A stretch of 64,000 nucleotides of DNA from the NCBI RefSeq assembly GCF_002091675.1, contig NZ_BDAE01000013.1, positions 1-64,000 on the forward strand, read 5' to 3'. Within the stretch, counting starts at the first letter, position 1; each line of letters starts with the position of its first letter. Position numbers and translations under genes: made by a program. The notes under the pieces were generated by a model. It ran no database searches. It was not told the origin of the DNA and saw only the letters and a program-made list of their open reading frames with translations. Of the stretch, positions 18,098 to 28,590 are shown in pieces. Source of the DNA: Pseudomonas luteola NBRC 103146. Its GTDB lineage: Bacteria; Pseudomonadota; Gammaproteobacteria; Pseudomonadales; Pseudomonadaceae.

Positions 18098-20373
18098 GGG
18101 CTCTGTGTGAGTTTGTTGCTAAGCAGGGAGACCTTGATCTACGTTTCACGCCATCACCGACAGCCCTTGAGGGCATTCAAGGACATGGCATCGTTACCTC
18201 GCGTCGAAAGCAGTCTTACCAGCGGGAGGTCGCGCTGGAGGGTGAGTACAGGCATCTTCGCATCAAAGGGCGGGCCGATGGATACGACCCGGAGCTGAAC
18301 CGGCTCGAGGAAATAAAAACTTACCGGGGTGACCTGACTCACATGCCGCCCAATCATCGTCACCTGCATTGGGCGCAAGCGAAGATATATGGATGGCTGT
18401 TATGCCAAAAATTGTCGCTTCATGAGCTCGAGCTGGCGTTGGTGTATTTTGATGTAGGCAGTCAGAAGGAAACTACTCTGCTTGAGCGGTTTACATCTGG
18501 AGTGCTTAAAGAGTACTTCGAACGGCAGTGCAGCCTGTTTCTGGACTGGGCTGAGCAGGAACTGACTCATCGCGAGCACCGCCAGCGTTACCTGGAGGCG
18601 TTACCCTTTCCACATGCCTCCTTTCGTACGGGGCAGCGTGATCTTGCCGAGGCTGTCTATAAAGCGGCCCACGTAGGCTGTAGCCTCATGATCCAGGCGC
18701 CCACGGGGATAGGCAAAACCATTGGCACCTTGTTTCCATTGCTCAAGGCTATGCCACGGCAAAATCTGGACAAGGTCTTTTTTCTTACCGCAAAGAATTC
18801 TGGTCGGCAGTTGGCTTTCAATGCGATGGGCGCTATCACCCAGGCCGCACCAGAGCTTTCGCTGCGTATTCTGGAGCTGAGGGCACGCGACAAGGCATGT
18901 GAACACACGGATAAAGCATGCCATGGTGAATCCTGTCCTCTGGCCAAGGGGTTCTATGACCGTTTGCCCCAAGCCCGGCAAGCCGCCTTGAAGGAAAAGG
19001 TACTGGATCATGATTCGCTACGCACCATAGCGCTTGGGTGGCAGGTTTGTCCCTATTACCTGAGTCAGGAGATGGCGCGCTGGTGCGATGTCATTGTAGG
19101 GGATTACAACTACTACTTTGACAGCAGCGCTATGCTTTTTGCCTTAAAGGAGCAGAGTCAATGGCGGATCGGAATCCTCGTTGATGAAGCTCATAATCTA
19201 TTGGAGCGTGCGCGGGGGATGTATACCGCCTCTCTGGATCATGCTGTAGTAGCGTCACTTCGCAAAGAAAGACCTCCAGGGCTGAAGCAGCCACTGGATC
19301 GGATCAATCGTTGCTGGAATGCCTTAATCAAGGTACAACCCTCAACCTATCAGGCATACGACGAAATTCCCGCGAAGTTGTTATCCGCGCTGCAAAAAGC
19401 GATTTCAGCTATAAACGACCTGCTTAACGAGACGCTGGCTCCACTGGATGCTACGCTTCAGCGTTTCTATTTTGATGCAATTCAATTCGTTCGGATGGCT
19501 GAAAGTTTTGGTGAGCACTCACTGTTCGAATTACTGAAAAAAAATGAGCTGTCACGTAAACCAGCCGTGCAACAGTCCGTTGTAACCATACGGAATGTAG
19601 TCCCGGCACCTTTTATCGGCCCGCGATTCAACGCAACCCATGCCGCTATTCTTTTTTCCGCGACCTTAAGTCCGCCTCACTTCTTGCGGGATACGCTTGG
19701 GCTTGCAGCGGGTACACCTTGGGTTAACGTAAAGTCCCCGTTTGCGGCTGAACAGTTATCGGTTCGCCTCGTAGACAACATTTCGACGCGTTATCAGCAC
19801 CGAGAGCAATCCCTGCGGCCCATTGCAGAGTTAATGGCTTGGCAGTACAGACAGGAGCCAGGAAATTATCTGGCTTTCTTTAGTAGCTTCGACTATCTCG
19901 AAAAGACTGCATCGTTATTTTCCAATCTTTTCCCGGACATTCCGCTTTGGCTCCAGGCACGGCAGATGAATGAGGCAGACAGGGTCCAGTTTCTGCAACG
20001 GTTTACAAACACCAGCAGCGGTGTTGGTTTCGTAGTACTAGGGGGGAGTTTTGGCGAGGGTGTCGATTTGCCAGGGCAGCGGCTGATAGGAGCTTTTATC
20101 GCAACACTTGGCCTTCCTCAGATCAATCCTACCAATGAACAAATCAGGACGAAGCTCGACCGACAATTTGGTACTGGTTATGACTATGCCTACTTTTATC
20201 CAGGTATGCATAAGGTCATTCAGGCAGCAGGTCGCGTCATAAGGACAACCTCTGATCGTGGTGTGCTGTACCTGATTGATGACCGTTTTGCTCAGTCCAA
20301 GGTCAGACGGCTATTGCCTGAGTGGTGGAAGGCGCAGACCTTTCGATGGCCTTACAGCGTTAACCAGAAATAA
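18076..20373 (+). CDS. XPD/DinG-like Fe-S helicase with N-terminal PD-(D/E)xK nuclease domain
   Basis: 765 aa. I choose the GTG at 18076: it follows GGAGGAG (18061-18067) at 8 nt and gives the opening QYSVAVRALCEF; an in-frame ATG at 18058 would precede the ribosome site. Residues 1-170 look like a RecB/Cas4-type nuclease, with Asp68 in KGRADGYD, Glu79 and Lys81 in LEEIKTY, and Gln101 in HWAQAKIYGWLL. The SF2 helicase part has Walker A APTGIGKT (208-215), four candidate Fe-S cysteines (275, 282, 287, 325), DEAH (370-373) and a C-terminal QAAGRVIRT motif VI. Joined with the overlapping FAN1 gene it should form a nuclease-helicase repair unit acting on branched or crosslinked DNA; this joint role is inferred. 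Confidence 0.88.
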   Translation: MQYSVAVRALCEFVAKQGDLDLRFTPSPTALEGIQGHGIVTSRRKQSYQREVALEGEYRHLRIKGRADGYDPELNRLEEIKTYRGDLTHMPPNHRHLHWAQAKIYGWLLCQKLSLHELELALVYFDVGSQKETTLLERFTSGVLKEYFERQCSLFLDWAEQELTHREHRQRYLEALPFPHASFRTGQRDLAEAVYKAAHVGCSLMIQAPTGIGKTIGTLFPLLKAMPRQNLDKVFFLTAKNSGRQLAFNAMGAITQAAPELSLRILELRARDKACEHTDKACHGESCPLAKGFYDRLPQARQAALKEKVLDHDSLRTIALGWQVCPYYLSQEMARWCDVIVGDYNYYFDSSAMLFALKEQSQWRIGILVDEAHNLLERARGMYTASLDHAVVASLRKERPPGLKQPLDRINRCWNALIKVQPSTYQAYDEIPAKLLSALQKAISAINDLLNETLAPLDATLQRFYFDAIQFVRMAESFGEHSLFELLKKNELSRKPAVQQSVVTIRNVVPAPFIGPRFNATHAAILFSATLSPPHFLRDTLGLAAGTPWVNVKSPFAAEQLSVRLVDNISTRYQHREQSLRPIAELMAWQYRQEPGNYLAFFSSFDYLEKTASLFSNLFPDIPLWLQARQMNEADRVQFLQRFTNTSSGVGFVVLGGSFGEGVDLPGQRLIGAFIATLGLPQINPTNEQIRTKLDRQFGTGYDYAYFYPGMHKVIQAAGRVIRTTSDRGVLYLIDDRFAQSKVRRLLPEWWKAQTFRWPYSVNQK

Positions 20374-20421
20374 GTCTGAAGGAAAAAGCGTAGGCTGGAG
20401 AGGCGGTAGTAGGGGAAGGGA

Positions 20422-20454
20422 CTCAGGGCCTGAACGAGTTGTCCAGGCCCTGAG
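20422..20454. terminator. Bidirectional hairpin between the helicase gene and cyoE
   Basis: CTCAGGGCCTG and CAGGCCCTGAG form a perfect 11-bp stem with an 11-nt loop between two convergent genes. There is no long U-run. Confidence 0.65.
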
Positions 20455-20465
20455 GTGAGGCACTG

Positions 20466-21353
20466 TTAGCGAGCCATCGCTACCAGTACTTCAGAGGCAG
20501 GAACATTGAAGTCTACTGACATCATCACGCTCAGCGCAGTGATCGTAACGATGGAGAAGACGAACAATTTTCTTGCCCAGGCATTGTCATCGTTGGTCTT
20601 GTAGCCCATTAGAGCCATGCGCAACCAATAAACGCCCATGGCTGCTGCAACCACCAAGTACTTATAACCGGCGTAGCCCCCAATCGTGAGCGCTAGCGTA
20701 GCGGCCAGAAAGGCCAGGATATAGACCGTAATATGGCGCTTGGTTACAGGGATACCCTTCATGACTGGCAATACCGGAATTGAAGCTGCCCGATAGTCGT
20801 TCAGTCTGAAGATTGCAATGGCGTAGGAGTGCGGCATTTGCCAGAGGCAGAAAATCAGCAGAAGAATAGCGGCACCCATATCGAACTCATTGCTAACGGC
20901 GCAATAGCCGATTACAGGAGGAGCCGCACCCGACAGGCTACCCACTAGGGTGCCATACACAGATTTACGCTTCAGGCACAGGCTGTATAGACCCACATAC
21001 ACAACGAATCCCATGAGCCCAAAGGCTGCGGATAGCGCATTTACCTTGAAGTAAAGAAGCGCGATACCCGCAATGCCCAAGAGCGTGGCATAGGACAATG
21101 TGACACTTGGAGAGATAAGTCCTTGGACGAGGACACGATTTTTCGTCCGTTCCATGACCTTATCAATGTCACGGTCAATATAGTTATTGAAGACGCAGCC
21201 GGAAGCGATGACCAGAGACACCCCTACTGCGGTAGCTAAGAAAAGTGCTAAGTCGATGCTTCCTTTCGAAGCAAGGAAAAAACCTCCGGCAACCGAGATC
21301 AGGTTGCCGAAGATAATGCCAGGCTTCGTTATAAGTAGGTATTTCTTGATCAT
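20466..21353 (-). CDS. cyoE: Protoheme IX farnesyltransferase (heme O synthase) CyoE
   Basis: CyoE attaches a farnesyl group to protoheme to give heme O for the bo3 oxidase. The 295-aa polytopic membrane protein has the prenyltransferase Asp-rich motif [17 protein letters not shown] near residues 58-75 and a second conserved loop around the [14 protein letters not shown] segment near 185-200. Length is normal. It is the last gene of cyoABCDE, starting 11 bp after cyoD. Confidence 0.96.
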   Translation of the reverse strand: MIKKYLLITKPGIIFGNLISVAGGFFLASKGSIDLALFLATAVGVSLVIASGCVFNNYIDRDIDKVMERTKNRVLVQGLISPSVTLSYATLLGIAGIALLYFKVNALSAAFGLMGFVVYVGLYSLCLKRKSVYGTLVGSLSGAAPPVIGYCAVSNEFDMGAAILLLIFCLWQMPHSYAIAIFRLNDYRAASIPVLPVMKGIPVTKRHITVYILAFLAATLALTIGGYAGYKYLVVAAAMGVYWLRMALMGYKTNDDNAWARKLFVFSIVTITALSVMMSVDFNVPASEVLVAMAR

Positions 21354-21364
21354 CGAAGCGACTC

Positions 21365-21703
21365 TTAGTGGGCCAGCATGTTGCTATGCATGCCGTGAAT
21401 GATCCACAGTGACCCTGCAACCACGATGACAGTAATCAGAATAGTGAAGGCAAAAGCGATCACATTCCAGCGCTGCTCGGACGACGTATTCATGTGCAGG
21501 AAGAACACTAGGTGTACAAAGATCTGCACAAGTGCCATTACCCAGATCACGATCAGCGTAGCCGACTGTGACAGCACAGGGTTCATGACGATGCCGAATG
21601 GGATCACGGTCAGGATGACGGACAGAACGAAGCCAATGATGTACGACTTCACAGTGCCGTGGCTGGAGCCCGCGTGGACAATATGTCCGTGTTCGTGAGC
21701 CAT
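21365..21703 (-). CDS. cyoD: Cytochrome bo3 ubiquinol oxidase subunit IV CyoD
   Basis: A 112-aa small subunit with three transmembrane helices, as in E. coli CyoD, needed for assembly of the oxidase. The frame is open 27 codons further upstream, but the ATG at 21703 is the real start: its A is the last base of the cyoC stop (TAATG), and the protein then begins MAHEHGH, as in the family. The [11 protein letters not shown] segment near the second and third helices is typical. Confidence 0.95.
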   Translation of the reverse strand: MAHEHGHIVHAGSSHGTVKSYIIGFVLSVILTVIPFGIVMNPVLSQSATLIVIWVMALVQIFVHLVFFLHMNTSSEQRWNVIAFAFTILITVIVVAGSLWIIHGMHSNMLAH

Positions 21704-22317
21704 TACATAACCCCCATCAGATATACAACGGTAAACACGCAGATCCAGACGATGTCCAGGAAGTGCCAGAAGAGGCTCAGGCACATCAGGCGGGTCTGGT
21801 TGGTCGCAGTCAGACCTTTCTGGCTAACCTGAATCATCAGGATTGCCATCCAGATCAGACCGGATGTGACGTGCAGACCGTGAGTACCGACCAAGGTAAA
21901 GAACGCAGATAGAAACGCGCTACGCTGAGGGCCAAAGCCTTCAGCAATCAGGTGATGGAATTCGTTGATTTCCATCACGATGAAGCCAAGGCCGAGCAGG
22001 AAGGTAACAGCCAGCCAGCCCAGCGCCTTGCTCTTTTGCTCCTTGTGTGCAGCGATCATGGCAAAGCCATACGTGATACTACTGAACAGCAGCAGGAAGG
22101 TTTCTACCAGAACATAAGGCAGTTCAAAAATTTCTTTACCGGTAGGACCGCCGGCAAAGCTACCGCTCAGGACAGCGTAGGATGCGAAGATAGTCGCAAA
22201 CAGAATGCAGTCCGTCATCAGGTACAGCCAGAAACCGAATACAGTCATGGATCCGGCATCGTGGTGCCCATGCTCCTCAGCATGGGCAACTTGGTTGTGA
22301 AGAACTTGACTAGACAT
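21703..22317 (-). CDS. cyoC: Cytochrome bo3 ubiquinol oxidase subunit III CyoC
   Basis: A 204-aa subunit III with five transmembrane helices, the short form found in quinol oxidases. The [19 protein letters not shown] opening helix and the [14 protein letters not shown] segment, with the Glu of ETFLLLFSS nearby, are as in the heme-copper oxidase subunit III family. It shares one base with the cyoD start and follows cyoB by only a few bases. Confidence 0.96.
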   Translation of the reverse strand: MSSQVLHNQVAHAEEHGHHDAGSMTVFGFWLYLMTDCILFATIFASYAVLSGSFAGGPTGKEIFELPYVLVETFLLLFSSITYGFAMIAAHKEQKSKALGWLAVTFLLGLGFIVMEINEFHHLIAEGFGPQRSAFLSAFFTLVGTHGLHVTSGLIWMAILMIQVSQKGLTATNQTRLMCLSLFWHFLDIVWICVFTVVYLMGVM

Positions 22318-22321
22318 AAGT

Positions 22322-24301
22322 TTAAGCCTGACTCGCTGCTAGTTTCTGGAGATGTTCATTCTCGATACGTGCCACTTCAGCGGCAGGTACGTAGTAGTCG
22401 ATGTCATCGTCGAAGCTGCGAACGATAAAGGTAGCGATCATGCCGACGAATCCAACAGCAGCTAGCCACCAGATGTGCCAGATAAGAGCAAAGCCGAGGG
22501 CTAGACTGAACATACCCATGATGAATCCAACGCCTGTGTTGCGCGGCATGTGAATGTCTTTGTAGTCAGCAGCTTTACGCTCAGCCAGACCTTTTTCCTT
22601 AGCTCCCCAGTACGCGTCGATATCATCAACAACCGGCTGCTCTGCGAAGTTATAGAAAGGTGGCGGAGAAGAAGTAGACCATTCCAATGTACGGCCACCC
22701 CATGGATCACCGGTTACGTCCTGGTTCAGCTTGCGATCACGGATGCTGACGTAGTACTGCAGCAGCTGGCATATAACGCCACACAGAATGATGGCTGTAC
22801 CAATAGCCGCCACGATCAGCCAAGGATGCCAGTCCGGGTTGTCATAATGGTTCAGACGACGAGTCATACCCATGAAGCCCAGTACATACAGCGGCATGAA
22901 GGCAAGGTAGAAGCCAACCAACCAGCACCAGAAGGCATATTTGCCCAACTTTTCGTTAAGCGTGAAGCCGAATGCTTTCGGGAACCAGTAAGCCACACCC
23001 GCAAAGTAACCGAAGACGGCACCGCCGATGATCACGTTGTGGAAGTGAGCGATCAGGAACAGGCTGTTATGCAGCACAAAGTCAGCGCCTGGAACAGCCA
23101 GCAGAACGCCAGTCATACCACCGATACTGAAAGTGATAATGAAGCCAATGGTCCACATCATCGGAGTGGTGAAGCGGATACGGCCTTTGTACATGGTGAA
23201 GAGCCAGGTAAAGATCTTCACACCAGTCGGGATGGCAATAATAGTCGTAGCGATACCGAAGAACGCATTGACGTTAGCACCGGAGCCCATGGTAAAGAAG
23301 TGGTGCAGCCATACAATAAAGGACAGCACGGTAATAGCCAGCGTAGCCCATACCATGGATACGTAGCCGAACATGCGCTTGCCGCTGAATGTAGACGCTA
23401 CCTCAGAGAACACGCCAAAGGCGGGCAGAATGAGGATATATACTTCCGGGTGACCCCACGCCCAAATCAAGTTGACGTACATCATGGGGTTGCCACCAAG
23501 CTCGTTGGTGAAGAAGTGCATGCCCAGATAACGGTCAAGCGAGAGCATAGCCAATGTGGCGGTCAGAATCGGGAAAGCTGCAATGATCAGAATGCTGGTG
23601 CACAGGGCGTTCCAGGTGAAGATCGGCATTCTCATCAGAGTCATGCCAGTGGTGCGCATTTTTAGAATGGTCACCACAAAGTTCACGCCTGTTAATAGCG
23701 TACCCAGTCCCGAAAGTTGCAATGCCCAAATGTAGTAATCCACCCCTACGCCCGGACTGTATTGGATACCTGACAATGGTGGATAAGCTACCCAGCCGGT
23801 TGCTGCGAACTCACCAATGGCTAGAGATAGGTTGATAAGGATTGCACCTACCGCAAATACCCAGAAACTGAAAGAGTTCAGGAAGGGGAAGGCAACGTCT
23901 CGTGCGCCAATTTGCAGCGGCACGACAAGGTTCATGAGACCAGTCACCATTGGCATGGCCACGAAGAAGATCATGATCGTGCCGTGTGCGGTAAAAATCT
24001 GGTCGTAGTGATGTGGAGGCAGATAGCCTTCTGCACCGCCGGCTGCGATAGCCTGCTGTGCACGCATCATGATGGCGTCGGAGAAGCCGCGGAGCAGCAT
24101 GATGAGCGCCACCAGGATGTACATCACCCCGATTTTCTTGTGGTCAACCGTCGTGATCCATTCGGACCACAGGTAACCCCATTTTTTGAAATAGGTGAGG
24201 CCGATAAATACGGCTATCACACCCAGAATCATGGCACCGACCGCACCTACGATGATCGGTTCATGATAAGGAATGTCTGCGAGACTTAATTTTCCGAACA
24301 T
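22322..24301 (-). CDS. cyoB: Cytochrome bo3 ubiquinol oxidase subunit I CyoB
   Basis: The 659-aa catalytic subunit that reduces oxygen to water and pumps protons. Visible features: the low-spin heme His in [14 protein letters not shown], the active-site [14 protein letters not shown] (copper His cross-linked to Tyr, start of the K channel), WLHHFFTMG with the copper His pair, and [10 protein letters not shown] with the heme ligands. The N-terminal [25 protein letters not shown] stretch contains the quinol-oxidase type region. Length matches E. coli CyoB. It follows cyoA by 3 bp. Confidence 0.97.
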   Translation of the reverse strand: MFGKLSLADIPYHEPIIVGAVGAMILGVIAVFIGLTYFKKWGYLWSEWITTVDHKKIGVMYILVALIMLLRGFSDAIMMRAQQAIAAGGAEGYLPPHHYDQIFTAHGTIMIFFVAMPMVTGLMNLVVPLQIGARDVAFPFLNSFSFWVFAVGAILINLSLAIGEFAATGWVAYPPLSGIQYSPGVGVDYYIWALQLSGLGTLLTGVNFVVTILKMRTTGMTLMRMPIFTWNALCTSILIIAAFPILTATLAMLSLDRYLGMHFFTNELGGNPMMYVNLIWAWGHPEVYILILPAFGVFSEVASTFSGKRMFGYVSMVWATLAITVLSFIVWLHHFFTMGSGANVNAFFGIATTIIAIPTGVKIFTWLFTMYKGRIRFTTPMMWTIGFIITFSIGGMTGVLLAVPGADFVLHNSLFLIAHFHNVIIGGAVFGYFAGVAYWFPKAFGFTLNEKLGKYAFWCWLVGFYLAFMPLYVLGFMGMTRRLNHYDNPDWHPWLIVAAIGTAIILCGVICQLLQYYVSIRDRKLNQDVTGDPWGGRTLEWSTSSPPPFYNFAEQPVVDDIDAYWGAKEKGLAERKAADYKDIHMPRNTGVGFIMGMFSLALGFALIWHIWWLAAVGFVGMIATFIVRSFDDDIDYYVPAAEVARIENEHLQKLAASQA

Positions 24302-24304
24302 GAT

Positions 24305-25222
24305 TTACTCCGCCGCACCTTCGTGCGCACTCTTATTCATTGCCTGATCCATTACCTGATCTACACGCTTGCTGTAATCGCCTTTCAAGTATTTATCGAT
24401 GATGTCCTGGAAAAGGTGAGGAGCCACGGATGAGTAATACTCGATCGGGTGCTTCTCGCTGGGCATGGCCAGGTCTGCATAGACCTCAGAGCTCAGTGTC
24501 TTAGGAGAAGCCTTGACCTTGTCGACCCACGCGTTGAACTCTTCAGGTGTCGTAGCGTGTGCGATGAACTTCATATCCGAGAAGCCAGCGCCGCTGTAGT
24601 TGGCCGAGCCACCGCCATACTGGCCAGTTTCATGAGCCATCAAATGCAGTTGGGTCTGCATGCCACCCATGGCGTAGACCATGCTGCCCAAGGCCGGAAT
24701 AAACAGAGTGTTCATGACGGTATCGGAGGTGATGCGAAAGTTAACCGGCGTGTTGGCCGGGAATGCAATCTCGTTGACCGTAGCGATACCCTGTTCCGGA
24801 TAAACGAAAACCCACTTCCAATCGGTAGCAATAGCTTCGATGGTAATCGGCTTGACGTCAGAGTCGAGTGGCCTGAAAGGGTCAAGAGAGTGGCTGGTCT
24901 TCCAGATGAGCACGGCCAGAATAGCCACGATCACCAGCGGAACACCCCATACAACCACTTCGACCTTAGTCGAGTGCGCCCAGTTGGGTGCGTAATCGGC
25001 ATCCTTATTGGAGGCGCGATATTTGATTGAGAAAAGGATCGCCATGACGATGACTGGGATAACGACAATCAACATCAGGCCAGTGGCAGTCAATATAAGG
25101 TGTTTTGATTCTAAACCTACTGGGCCTTTAGGGTCTAAAAGCGTCATGTTACAACCACTGAGTAAACCAGTGGCACCTAAAGCCAATAGGCTAGAAAAAA
25201 TACTATGTTTCTTTTTTCTCAT
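24305..25222 (-). CDS. cyoA: Cytochrome bo3 ubiquinol oxidase subunit II CyoA
   Basis: A 310-aa lipoprotein subunit II. The start at 25222 (MRKKKHS) follows GAGGTCGTGAG; a start 8 codons upstream is less likely. A lipobox (LLSGC) gives a lipidated Cys near residue 24, followed by two transmembrane helices and a periplasmic cupredoxin-like domain. As expected for a quinol oxidase, the CuA ligand set is absent, but [12 protein letters not shown] and the [18 protein letters not shown] region are conserved. It is the first gene of cyoABCDE, so the promoter lies upstream of 25222. Confidence 0.96.
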   Translation of the reverse strand: MRKKKHSIFSSLLALGATGLLSGCNMTLLDPKGPVGLESKHLILTATGLMLIVVIPVIVMAILFSIKYRASNKDADYAPNWAHSTKVEVVVWGVPLVIVAILAVLIWKTSHSLDPFRPLDSDVKPITIEAIATDWKWVFVYPEQGIATVNEIAFPANTPVNFRITSDTVMNTLFIPALGSMVYAMGGMQTQLHLMAHETGQYGGGSANYSGAGFSDMKFIAHATTPEEFNAWVDKVKASPKTLSSEVYADLAMPSEKHPIEYYSSVAPHLFQDIIDKYLKGDYSKRVDQVMDQAMNKSAHEGAAE

Positions 25223-26293
25223 CTCACGACCTCGGTTGAGGGGCACTCTTCGTTTCAGGGGGATAGCCAGTAATCGGTACCATCACTTATTTAAGTGCGG
25301 CGCAGAAATAGGTCAGGCTGATGAAGCTTTGGGTGTCGCGGTCATTACAAACGTGTCGATGACGTCGTGCGTCATTGAGTCACATGTAAGGATATGTTAC
25401 GACCGAAATCCATTTGAGCCAAGCTGAGCCGGTCTTGGGCCTACGTCTGGATTGCACGTTTCACCAGTCCTCCTTACCTAGCCTGCGTAGAGTGCGGGCT
25501 TGTTCGGGCCTTAATGTTGAAATCGATCGCAACTGGAAAACAGGACTCTCCCAGACAGGCTACGCGCTCGTGGTATTACCAAGCATAGCAGGGGATACAT
25601 TTAAGGCTTGGCCGTGCCATGAATCTTATTCACGTCAGTGCCGTGTACCAAAAATAACGCTGCAACTTGGGTAGCGTAAGCTGTACCAATAAGCACGAGG
25701 CCTATGCGGACGCGCTAATGGGCAGCATCCGGACCAATCTCGCTTGCTTACCAACCCGGTGGACTTGAAGCCATCTGCTTGCGAGCGAGCATATTGTTGC
25801 AAGTTGAAAATTCACCCTGCCTTATGTAGGCATATTGCTATCAATCAGGTGTTTTTTCTCTCTCTCAAGAGCGCTTCAAGGCACGCCTTATTGGGCCGTG
25901 CGCAGTTTAAGTTCATCTAGGGTTCACGTCTATCATTGAGTCGCTTTTAGGCGATACAAGGAGCTAGCTAAGTCCTTGATTTTTCAATGCCTGCTTCAAT
26001 ATGTCGCACCTTGATTGAGAGATTGTTGATTGTAGGGAATTGACAGCAGGCAAGTACTACAAAAAGAAGCGGAAAAGGAGTCGAAGCGAGAGTGCTAAAA
26101 ATAAAGATTGTTACATATTGTGAAATTATGTTTTGTCATGAAAGTACGCTGGCAAGCATACGCCAGCGCAACTCAAATAAGGTTTGGTTTCTACGAAGTC
26201 AGTTCTGTTATGCATATTGGGACTTTCTTATTTAAAAGACTATTTACTAAGTTCAAGTAATTAATTTAGCAGCATACCTTTTAATAAAGGTTT
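25223..26293. other. 1.07-kb region without a recognisable gene upstream of cyoA
   Basis: The cyo promoter must lie in the part next to 25222. Short plus-strand frames exist, for example 25414-25674 (86 aa), but none has a good ribosome site or a familiar sequence. The half towards 26290 becomes AT-rich. Around 26145-26167 CGCTGGC and GCCAGCG form a 7-bp hairpin, and ACCTTT/AAAGGT at 26276-26291 forms a weak hairpin just after the oxidoreductase stop. The length is unusual for this compact region; it may hold a small RNA or old gene remains, but I see nothing definite. Confidence 0.5.
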
Positions 26294-26914
26294 CTAGTTC
26301 AAGTGCGACCCCATTCTTTGCACATCTTGAAGCCATCTCAATCGTTGTTCCTCGCTACTTGCTCTTATTGGTGCGAATTCCAGATGATCACGAATCTGTA
26401 TGCCACACACATCCAAGGCCTCTCGCATCATGAGGCGATGCGGAGAAAGTCCTCTCAGGCGCTTCCAGGGAGTAGGCAGGCTGTCAGCAGTGACGATAAG
26501 GTCAGCGCTTCGGCCTGATAGAAGTTGTTCGCCTCCCCAGATCTGATCGCGATAAGCGAATGCGAAGCCTGGCAAGAAAACACGCTCGATAAAGCCGCTT
26601 AAAAGGGCAGGTAGGCCACCCCACCAGATGGGGTAAACAAATAGAAGATGTTCTGCCCAATGAATCAGTCGTTGAGCTTCCAGCAAATCTTCTTCAAGAA
26701 TCTGGCTCTTATCGTAGCCTTCTCGAAGTACCGGGTCGAAACTAAGCTCTCCCAGTCGTAATTCACGTACTACATGATTATGTTGGCGAGCCCCTTGTAT
26801 ATAGGCTGCGCTCAATGCATGACAAAAGCTTTCGCTCTTGGGCGAGCCCTGGATAACCAGGACTCGCTTGCCATCGCCCTCTAGAGGTGTTGCGCCCGTT
26901 CTTGGCTCAGCCAT
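26294..26914 (-). CDS. Flavodoxin-fold NAD(P)H-dependent oxidoreductase
   Basis: A 206-aa member of the Flavodoxin_2 (NQO1/KefF/MdaB-like) family, FMN- or FAD-dependent quinone reductases of the cytoplasm. The features are the phosphate-binding loop QGSPKSESFCHAL near residues 22-34 and the VYPIWWGGLPALLSGFIERVF core near 92-112. It carries a 16-residue N-terminal extension before the first strand; a later start is possible, but the ATG at 26914 overlaps fumC by 8 bp and suggests coupling. Its substrate is unknown. Pairing with fumC may reflect co-expression under oxidative stress, when Fe-S-free fumarase is favoured; that is inference. Confidence 0.85.
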   Translation of the reverse strand: MAEPRTGATPLEGDGKRVLVIQGSPKSESFCHALSAAYIQGARQHNHVVRELRLGELSFDPVLREGYDKSQILEEDLLEAQRLIHWAEHLLFVYPIWWGGLPALLSGFIERVFLPGFAFAYRDQIWGGEQLLSGRSADLIVTADSLPTPWKRLRGLSPHRLMMREALDVCGIQIRDHLEFAPIRASSEEQRLRWLQDVQRMGSHLN

Positions 26915-28301
26915 GGCTGCCTGCTTCCAGCATGGTTTCAGGTCTTACCCACTCATCGAACTGCGCCTCGTTCAGATGACCAAGCTCAAGGGCTGCTGTT
27001 CTGAGGGTCTTATTTTCGGCATAAGCCTTCTTCGCAATTTCAGCGGCCTTGTCATAACCAATGTGGGGGTTCAAGGCTGTTACAAGCATCAGACCCTGCT
27101 CAAGGTGAGCTGCCATTTTCTCGGCGTCAGGCTCCATGCCGGCTACGCAATGTTTGTTGAAATTGCGGCAGCCGTCGGCCAGTAAGCGAATGGATTCAAG
27201 AATGTTATAAGCAATGACAGGCTTGAAGACGTTCAGCTGCAGATGCCCCTGGCTGGCAGCGAAAGTGATGGTGGTATCGTTCCCCATTACCTGGCAGGCC
27301 AGCATGGTCAAGGCTTCCGCCTGGGTTGGATTGACCTTGCCGGGCATAATGGAGCTGCCAGGTTCATTGGCTGGTAGCTTGACCTCGGCAAAGCCTGCCC
27401 TGGGGCCGGAGCCCAGCAGGCGCAGGTCGTTACCAATCTTCATGAGGGCTACGGCCAGCGTTTTCAGTGCGCCTGACAGTGCGGTAAGTGGTTCGTGACC
27501 TGCCAGGGCAGCAAACTTGTTAGGTGCAGTGACAAAGGGTAGGCCGGTAAGTGATGCAATTTCTTTTGCAATCGCCTCGTCGAAGCCTTTGGGAGAGTTG
27601 AGGCCAGTTCCTACTGCCGTTCCGCCCTGAGCAAGTTCATAAATGGCTGGAAGGGCTGAGCGAATGGCGCTCTGAGCGATGTCGAGCTGAGCGACGTAGG
27701 CCGATACTTCCTGGCCGAAAGTAATAGGTGTTGCGTCCATCATATGGGTACGGCCAGTTTTGACCAGACTCATATGGCGTGCGGCCTGCTGGGCCAGACC
27801 TCCGGAAAGCTCATCGATAGCAGGCAGCAGATCTCCCAGTACGGCTTGTGCGGTTGCGATGTGCATTGCAGTCGGGAAGCAGTCGTTGGAGCTTTGGCCG
27901 CGGTTGACATGATCGTTAGGGTGCACAGGCTTCTTGCCACCCTTGCCCTGGCCTGCAAGTTCATTGGCGCGCCCCGCGATCACCTCATTGACGTTCATAT
28001 TGCTTTGGGTGCCGCTGCCGGTTTGCCAGACAACCAAGGGAAACTGATCATCATGACGCCCTTCAAGCACCTCATTGCTTGATTGCTCGATAAGGTCCGC
28101 TATCTCTTGCGGCAATTCGCCTAACCCTGCATTCACCCGAGCCGCTGCTTTCTTGATCAGCGTAAGTGCATGCACGATCGCCAGCGGCATTTTCTGGCCA
28201 CCAATGGCGAAGTTTTCCATAGAGCGCTGTGTCTGAGCTCCCCAATAGGCATTTTCGTCGACTTCTACAGGACCTAGGCTGTCGGTTTCGGTACGGCTCA
28301 T
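26907..28301 (-). CDS. fumC: Class II fumarate hydratase FumC
   Basis: FumC interconverts fumarate and malate in the TCA cycle without an Fe-S cluster. The 464-aa protein has the superfamily signature GSSIMPGKVNPTQAE, the substrate region TGSGTQSNMNVNEV and the B-site region HPNDHVNRGQSSND, all intact. The frame is open 29 codons further up, but the ATG at 28301 has AGGAGAG 7 nt upstream and gives the standard MSRTETDSLGPV start. It is followed by the overlapping oxidoreductase and is divergent from the DUF2059 gene, with 289 bp between them. Confidence 0.97.
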   Translation of the reverse strand: MSRTETDSLGPVEVDENAYWGAQTQRSMENFAIGGQKMPLAIVHALTLIKKAAARVNAGLGELPQEIADLIEQSSNEVLEGRHDDQFPLVVWQTGSGTQSNMNVNEVIAGRANELAGQGKGGKKPVHPNDHVNRGQSSNDCFPTAMHIATAQAVLGDLLPAIDELSGGLAQQAARHMSLVKTGRTHMMDATPITFGQEVSAYVAQLDIAQSAIRSALPAIYELAQGGTAVGTGLNSPKGFDEAIAKEIASLTGLPFVTAPNKFAALAGHEPLTALSGALKTLAVALMKIGNDLRLLGSGPRAGFAEVKLPANEPGSSIMPGKVNPTQAEALTMLACQVMGNDTTITFAASQGHLQLNVFKPVIAYNILESIRLLADGCRNFNKHCVAGMEPDAEKMAAHLEQGLMLVTALNPHIGYDKAAEIAKKAYAENKTLRTAALELGHLNEAQFDEWVRPETMLEAGSHG

Positions 28302-28590
28302 GATGCTCTCCTGCATGCAAATTTTGGGTGGTCGGCGCGCTGGCCAATGAAAGGCTTTCAAGCAGTAATGGGAAACCAATAGGGCCAAGGCTAGCGCTTA
28401 TCGGTGATTAGTCTATTCAGATGTGGGGTGGGTTCCGAAAACATTAGGCGGGTCAGATTTCAGCTAGATTTACCATTGAAGATGCTGAAGCTTGCCTGAA
28501 CGGAGCCGGAATACGACTTGAGTCATCGGGAAACACGTGGGCAGAATACAGATCTTTTAGCTATCGCTATTCATGTTTAAAGGATGTCCG

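Noticed and set aside
22550-23665. A 371-codon plus-strand frame inside cyoB
   Set aside because: cyoB is certain by its heme and copper motifs. The antisense product is His/Asn/Gln-rich and unlike any family.
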